From Candidatus Woesearchaeota archaeon (GTDB lineage: Archaea > Nanobdellota > Nanobdellia > Woesearchaeales > JACQSR01), in the NCBI GenBank assembly GCA_023255615.1, contig JAHFLI010000049.1, positions 1 through 8,532 on the forward strand: a DNA stretch of 8,532 bases, in the 5' to 3' direction. This document shows positions 4,762-8,532 of this stretch, in pieces. Position 1 is the first letter of the stretch. Each line of letters starts with the position of its first letter. Below the pieces are notes generated by a model. It saw only the letters and a list, made by a program, of their open reading frames with translations. It was not told the DNA's origin and ran no database searches. The translations under genes and the position numbers were made by a program.

Positions 4762-6675
4762 GTGAAAGAGGAGTCAATTCCTAGACAAGATAGTGGAACA
4801 ACTGGGATTTTGGATAGCATTGAGGCTCCTTCTGATATCAAAACACTATCACTGAAAGAGCTTAAGCTTCTTGCAAGAGAAATACGCCAAAAAATTATTT
4901 CTACGGTTTCAAAAAATGGTGGACATTTAGGGGGCCCCTTAGGATGCGTTGAGCTGAGTATTGCCCTTCATTACGTCTTTAATTCACCAGAAGATAAACT
5001 GGTATGGGACGTCGGACATCAAGCCTACGCTCATAAACTTCTTACCGGACGAAATAAAAATTTTCATACATTAAGACAATATAATGGCATCTCAGGGTTC
5101 GTTAAGCCTTCGGAAAGCGAACACGATGCGTATGGTGTTGGTCATTCTTCAACATCCATCTCTGCTGCATTGGGGATGGTTATTGCACGAGACTTAAAAC
5201 ACGAAAACTACAACGTTATCGCCATTATCGGCGATGGTGCGTTAACTGCAGGAATCGCTTACGAAGCACTGAACCAAGCAGGACTTCTTCAAAAAAATAT
5301 TCTTGTTATTTTGAATGATAACAAAATGTCCATCAATCCAAATGTTGGTGCAATTTCTCGCTATCTCCAACAACTCGTGGTGTATCCCCGATATCATGAA
5401 TTGAGGAAACGTACAAAGGAATTGATGCTCAAGATTCCAAAAATTGGAGAAGACGCAGTAGAAAAAACATACCAGTTCGAAAAGAAGATTAAGAAAGTAG
5501 TCATGCCGTTAACCTTATTTGAAGAATTCGGATTTCGCTATTTTGGACCCATTGATGGTCATAATATCGGAGATCTCATTCATGCCTTTCAAAACATGAA
5601 AGACCTTGAAGGACCTCTTCTCCTTCATATCATTACCGAAAAAGGAAAAGGATATCACTTCGCAGAAAATGATGGTGAAACACGATTGCATGGCATGTCT
5701 CCTTTTAGTATCGATCTCGGAAAAGCAGAAAAAAAAGAAATAAAACCACTCACGTTTACAGAAGCATTTTCTCAGTCACTGTGTAAACTTTCAGAATTAA
5801 ATGAAGATATTGTTGCGATTACACCTGCCATGAAATCTGGTTCTGGTCTGACTGAATTTGCTCGTCGGTTTCCTGATCGATTTTTCGATGTTGGCATTGC
5901 AGAGCAACATGCAGTATCTTTTTCCGGCGGAATGGCGATTCAAGGATTAAAACCGGTGTGCGCTCTGTATTCCACTTTTTTTCAGCGTGCATATGATCAG
6001 TTCATCCATGATATCTGTCTGCAGAACCTTCCCGTTACTTTTGTTGTTGATCGTGCAGGATTGGCCGGAGAGGATGGGCCAACTCATCATGGGACTTTTG
6101 ATATCGCGTTCATGAGATCAATTCCTCATATTACTATCATGGCTCCGAAAGACGAACGGGAATTGTTTGATATGCTCCACACATCGGTGAACACAAACGG
6201 TCCATGCTCTATTCGCTTTCCAAAAGGATCAACTAAATCTTTTGAGATTCCGGATACTCCCCATAAAATAGGAATAGGGAAATCAGAAATAATAAAAAAA
6301 GGAAAAGATATCGCTATTTTTTCAGTTGGTCCATTAGCCGATGAAGCTATAATTGCGGCAACACGTTTAGAGGAAAAAGGAATCAATGTATCTGTTATTA
6401 ACGCACGATTCATAAAGCCTCTTGATAAAAAAGCTATACTTTCTTTTGCAAAAAAAACAAAAAAAATAATCACGATAGAAGAGGGTGCTTTGCATGGTGG
6501 TTTCGGTTCTGGCGTGCTTGAATTATTGCATGATAATGGAGTAAGTGCACAAGTCAAGCGATTAGGTATTCCGGATACCTTTATTGATCACGGATCGTTA
6601 TCCCTTCTCCGCAAAAAAGTTGGTTTAGACTCAGATCATGTAGAAAAAACTGCATATGAGATGATGCAATCGTGA
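4762..6675 (+). CDS. dxs: 1-deoxy-D-xylulose-5-phosphate synthase
   Basis: DXS condenses pyruvate and glyceraldehyde 3-phosphate to 1-deoxy-D-xylulose 5-phosphate with release of CO2. It is thiamine diphosphate dependent and is the committed step of the MEP pathway. The 637 residues cover all three transketolase-like domains. The first has GGHLGG with H55, WDVGHQAYAHKLLTGR (82-97), GVGHSSTSISAALGM (125-139) and the cofactor motif GDG (157-159) to NDN (185-187). The pyrimidine-binding domain has the catalytic Glu in GIAEQHAV (E381) and DRAGLAGEDGPTHHGTFD (430-447). The C-terminal domain has TIEEGALHGGFGSGVLELL. Nothing essential is missing. The start is a GTG with Shine-Dalgarno AGGGGTG 4 bases upstream; homology begins near residue 16, so about a dozen N-terminal residues are an extension. 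It is first in an operon with dxr and ispDF. Archaea normally lack DXS, so transfer from bacteria is likely. Confidence 0.97.
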   Translation: MKEESIPRQDSGTTGILDSIEAPSDIKTLSLKELKLLAREIRQKIISTVSKNGGHLGGPLGCVELSIALHYVFNSPEDKLVWDVGHQAYAHKLLTGRNKNFHTLRQYNGISGFVKPSESEHDAYGVGHSSTSISAALGMVIARDLKHENYNVIAIIGDGALTAGIAYEALNQAGLLQKNILVILNDNKMSINPNVGAISRYLQQLVVYPRYHELRKRTKELMLKIPKIGEDAVEKTYQFEKKIKKVVMPLTLFEEFGFRYFGPIDGHNIGDLIHAFQNMKDLEGPLLLHIITEKGKGYHFAENDGETRLHGMSPFSIDLGKAEKKEIKPLTFTEAFSQSLCKLSELNEDIVAITPAMKSGSGLTEFARRFPDRFFDVGIAEQHAVSFSGGMAIQGLKPVCALYSTFFQRAYDQFIHDICLQNLPVTFVVDRAGLAGEDGPTHHGTFDIAFMRSIPHITIMAPKDERELFDMLHTSVNTNGPCSIRFPKGSTKSFEIPDTPHKIGIGKSEIIKKGKDIAIFSVGPLADEAIIAATRLEEKGINVSVINARFIKPLDKKAILSFAKKTKKIITIEEGALHGGFGSGVLELLHDNGVSAQVKRLGIPDTFIDHGSLSLLRKKVGLDSDHVEKTAYEMMQS

Positions 6676-7802
6676 AAACTATTTCTATTCTCGGCTCTAC
6701 TGGATCAATCGGCAGACAATCATTGGAAATTGTTCAGAAATACCCTGATCGCTACAAAATAAGTGGATTAACCTGTCATTCACAGATTGAACTTCTACGA
6801 CAACAAATAGCTCTTTTTTCTCCAAATGAAGTTGCGGTATTTGACCATGAAAAAGCTGATGGGCTTCGCACTCTGGTCGATATTCCCGTCCATTCTGGAA
6901 TTGAAGGATTAAAAAAGATTGCAGGATTATCTGAAGTGGATATAGTGATGAACGCTCTTGTTGGAAGCATAGGGATTGTCCCAACACTTCATGCGATAGA
7001 AAAAGGAAAAACAATTGCACTCGCAAATAAAGAATCATTAGTCAGTGCAGGAAAACTGATCATGGAGAAAGCACAAAAAAAAGATGTCCAGATTTTACCT
7101 GTTGATTCAGAGCACTCTGGAGTTTTTCAATGCGTGAAAGGACATAAGATCGATGATGTAAAAACAATAACCTTAACCTGCTCAGGTGGACCATTCAAGG
7201 ATCTTCCTCATGAACAGTTCTCGTCGATTACAAAAGAAAACGCCTTGCGACATCCGGTCTGGAAAATGGGCGAAAAAATATCTGTTGATTCTGCTACACT
7301 CATGAATAAGGGATTTGAAATTATTGAAGCACATTGGTTGTATGGTCTTCCTGTTGATGATATTCATGTTGTTGTACATCCACAGAGCATTGTTCATTCA
7401 TTTGTTGAATTCCGCGATGGAAGCGTTCTTGCTCAACTTGCTATTCCCGATATGAGACTCCCTATACAATATGCGCTGAGTTATCCGGAAAGAATTCCTT
7501 CTCCTCATCAATCTCTCAATATCGCAACAATGTCCTTATCGTTTGAAGTCCCGGATCATGAAAAGTTTCCTTGCTTGCCTCTTGCCTATCAGATGGGAAA
7601 ACGGGGAGGAACACTTCCTGCAGTAATGAATGCTGCAAATGAAGGCGCAGTAAAAAGATTTTTGGACGGTACAATTAAGTTTACCGATATTCATCCTCTG
7701 ATCAAAAGGTCAATAGAAACCCACCAGATCATTGAGAATCCTTCCGTTGATGATATTCTAGAAATTGATATGAACGTCAAAAAAGAAATGGAATTATTAT
7801 GA
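6672..7802 (+). CDS. dxr: 1-deoxy-D-xylulose-5-phosphate reductoisomerase
   Basis: DXR (IspC) rearranges and reduces 1-deoxy-D-xylulose 5-phosphate to 2-C-methyl-D-erythritol 4-phosphate using NADPH and a divalent metal; it is the target of fosmidomycin. The 376 residues are close to the usual length. Seen in order: the Rossmann motif GSTGSIG (8-14); LANKESLV (117-124); metal ligands in VDSEHSG (D145, E147); the substrate loop CSGGPF (170-175), where most relatives have Ala rather than Cys170; HPVWKMGEKISVDSATLMNK (194-213) with H194, S207, N212 and K213; E216 as third metal ligand; and VHPQSIVHSFVEFRDGS (235-251). The C-terminal helical domain includes LPAVMNAANEGAV. The GTG start overlaps the dxs stop by 4 bases with no clear Shine-Dalgarno sequence, so translation is probably coupled. 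The active site looks complete. Confidence 0.97.
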   Translation: MKTISILGSTGSIGRQSLEIVQKYPDRYKISGLTCHSQIELLRQQIALFSPNEVAVFDHEKADGLRTLVDIPVHSGIEGLKKIAGLSEVDIVMNALVGSIGIVPTLHAIEKGKTIALANKESLVSAGKLIMEKAQKKDVQILPVDSEHSGVFQCVKGHKIDDVKTITLTCSGGPFKDLPHEQFSSITKENALRHPVWKMGEKISVDSATLMNKGFEIIEAHWLYGLPVDDIHVVVHPQSIVHSFVEFRDGSVLAQLAIPDMRLPIQYALSYPERIPSPHQSLNIATMSLSFEVPDHEKFPCLPLAYQMGKRGGTLPAVMNAANEGAVKRFLDGTIKFTDIHPLIKRSIETHQIIENPSVDDILEIDMNVKKEMELL

Positions 7803-8532
7803 ATATCGCCCTGATAATTGCAGCGGGAAAAGGAGCACGAATGGGAAATCAAATAAATAAACTGTTCATGCGTATTGGAAGTAAGCCCCTCATTTGCAGA
7901 ACTATTGATGCTTTTGAAAACTGCAATGAAATAGAGGAAATAATTATTACTACAAGAAAGGAAGATAAAAATGAGATTGAAAGTCTCATTTGTCAGCATG
8001 GATATAAGAAAATAAAAAAAGTTGTTGAAGGAGGAAAAGAGCGTCAAGATTCGGTGTACGCTGGTATCAAGAGCATTGAACATGCGCAACCACAGGATAT
8101 TCTTCTCATTCATAACGGAGCAAATCCGTTCGTTTCTGAAAAAACAATTGTTGAATGTATAGCAGCAGCAAAAACAGAAGGTGTCGCGGTTGCAGCGATT
8201 AAGGCGAGAGACACTATTAAACAAGCAACAAACGATATGCGCGTCAAAGCAACTTTGCCGAGGGAGAATATTTGGCTTGCACAAACACCTCAGGTATTTC
8301 AATATTATTTGGCAAAAAAAGTATTTTCTCAAGCACAGGAAGAAGGTGTATATGGCACAGATGACGTCATGCTTGCTGAGCGATTAGGAATCCCAGTGAA
8401 AATAGTGGAGTCAAATCCGGAGAATATCAAGGTGACGTATGCTCATGATCTTTCCTTGGCTGATCCCACAACAAGAATCGGATTTGGACAAGACTCTCAT
8501 CGATTTTCTCAAAGGTCAAAGGTACTCGTTCT
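7799..8532 (+). CDS. ispDF: Bifunctional IspD-IspF (MEP cytidylyltransferase / MEcPP synthase), runs off right edge
   Basis: IspD joins MEP to CMP from CTP; IspF later cyclises CDP-ME 2-phosphate to MEcPP. The single open frame of 244 codons covers IspD (1 to about 222) and the first IspF residues. The IspD part shows the CTP loop AAGKGARMG (8-16), NKLF (20-23), VEGGKERQDSVYAGI (76-90), QTPQVF (162-167), GTDDVML (186-192) and NIKVTYAHDL (209-218). The motif that is usually HDAARP reads HNGANP (105-110), so the common Asp and Arg are both Asn. IspF starts at RIGFGQDSHRF (226-236), keeping metal ligands D232 and H234 of the D-x-H motif, and is cut by the window end. The two domains are linked by only a few residues, without a stop, as in known IspDF fusions. 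The ATG overlaps the dxr stop (ATGA). IspE, acting between these steps, is not seen here. Confidence 0.92.
   Translation, partial: MNIALIIAAGKGARMGNQINKLFMRIGSKPLICRTIDAFENCNEIEEIIITTRKEDKNEIESLICQHGYKKIKKVVEGGKERQDSVYAGIKSIEHAQPQDILLIHNGANPFVSEKTIVECIAAAKTEGVAVAAIKARDTIKQATNDMRVKATLPRENIWLAQTPQVFQYYLAKKVFSQAQEEGVYGTDDVMLAERLGIPVKIVESNPENIKVTYAHDLSLADPTTRIGFGQDSHRFSQRSKVLV

Noticed and set aside
6126..6557. 143-codon minus-strand open frame
   Set aside because: Antisense to the conserved DXS C-terminal domain; no start signals or recognisable product.
7691..8332. 213-codon minus-strand open frame
   Set aside because: It lies opposite the clearly recognisable 3' end of dxr and the IspD domain; its Phe/Asn/Cys-rich translation is what an AT-rich antisense frame produces.
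1..8532. Whole window bacterial because of the MEP operon
   Set aside because: Rpp21 and the Dph2 domain are absent from bacteria, and TATA boxes at leaderless spacing recur on both strands, including before dxs.

Overview
The window reads as an archaeal chromosome segment of roughly 40% GC, probably from a small-genome (DPANN-like) lineage. Direct archaeal signs are the RNase P protein Rpp21/Rnp4, an archaeal-type diphthamide synthase (Dph2) N-terminal domain, an Lrp/AsnC (feast/famine) regulator, and TATA boxes centred about 25-26 bases upstream of start codons, which implies leaderless mRNAs. The lineage assignment is inference. Several metabolic genes are bacterial in type: RpiB, a bacterial-looking phosphoglycerate kinase and, most strikingly, a methylerythritol phosphate (MEP) isoprenoid operon, a pathway archaea normally lack because they make isoprenoids from mevalonate.

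Left part (1-2707, minus strand). Read in the direction of transcription, these are pgk, rnp4, a two-gene unit (a 50-residue acidic protein overlapping a 142-residue unknown protein that is split by a frameshift at a run of seven A), a 90-residue Dph2 that stops after its first domain, and the first 56 codons of rpiB. Most have their own TATA box. The rpiB TATA box lies inside the last codons of the truncated dph2.

Centre (2708-4714). A divergent promoter region separates pgk from a plus-strand Lrp-family regulator. It holds a 13-bp 5-3-5 dyad close to what I recall as the archaeal feast/famine regulator site. Next come two unknown helical proteins with N-terminal export signals, overlapping by 4 bases.

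Right part (4762-8532, plus strand). dxs, dxr and an ispD-ispF fusion form a tight operon with 4-base overlaps, behind an archaeal TATA box and a Shine-Dalgarno-bearing leader. They encode steps 1, 2, 3 and 5 of the MEP pathway. ispE, ispG and ispH are not in the window. The ispDF gene runs off the right edge just as its IspF domain begins. DXS consumes glyceraldehyde 3-phosphate, which links the operon loosely to the neighbouring sugar-phosphate genes (pgk, rpiB); this link is inference.
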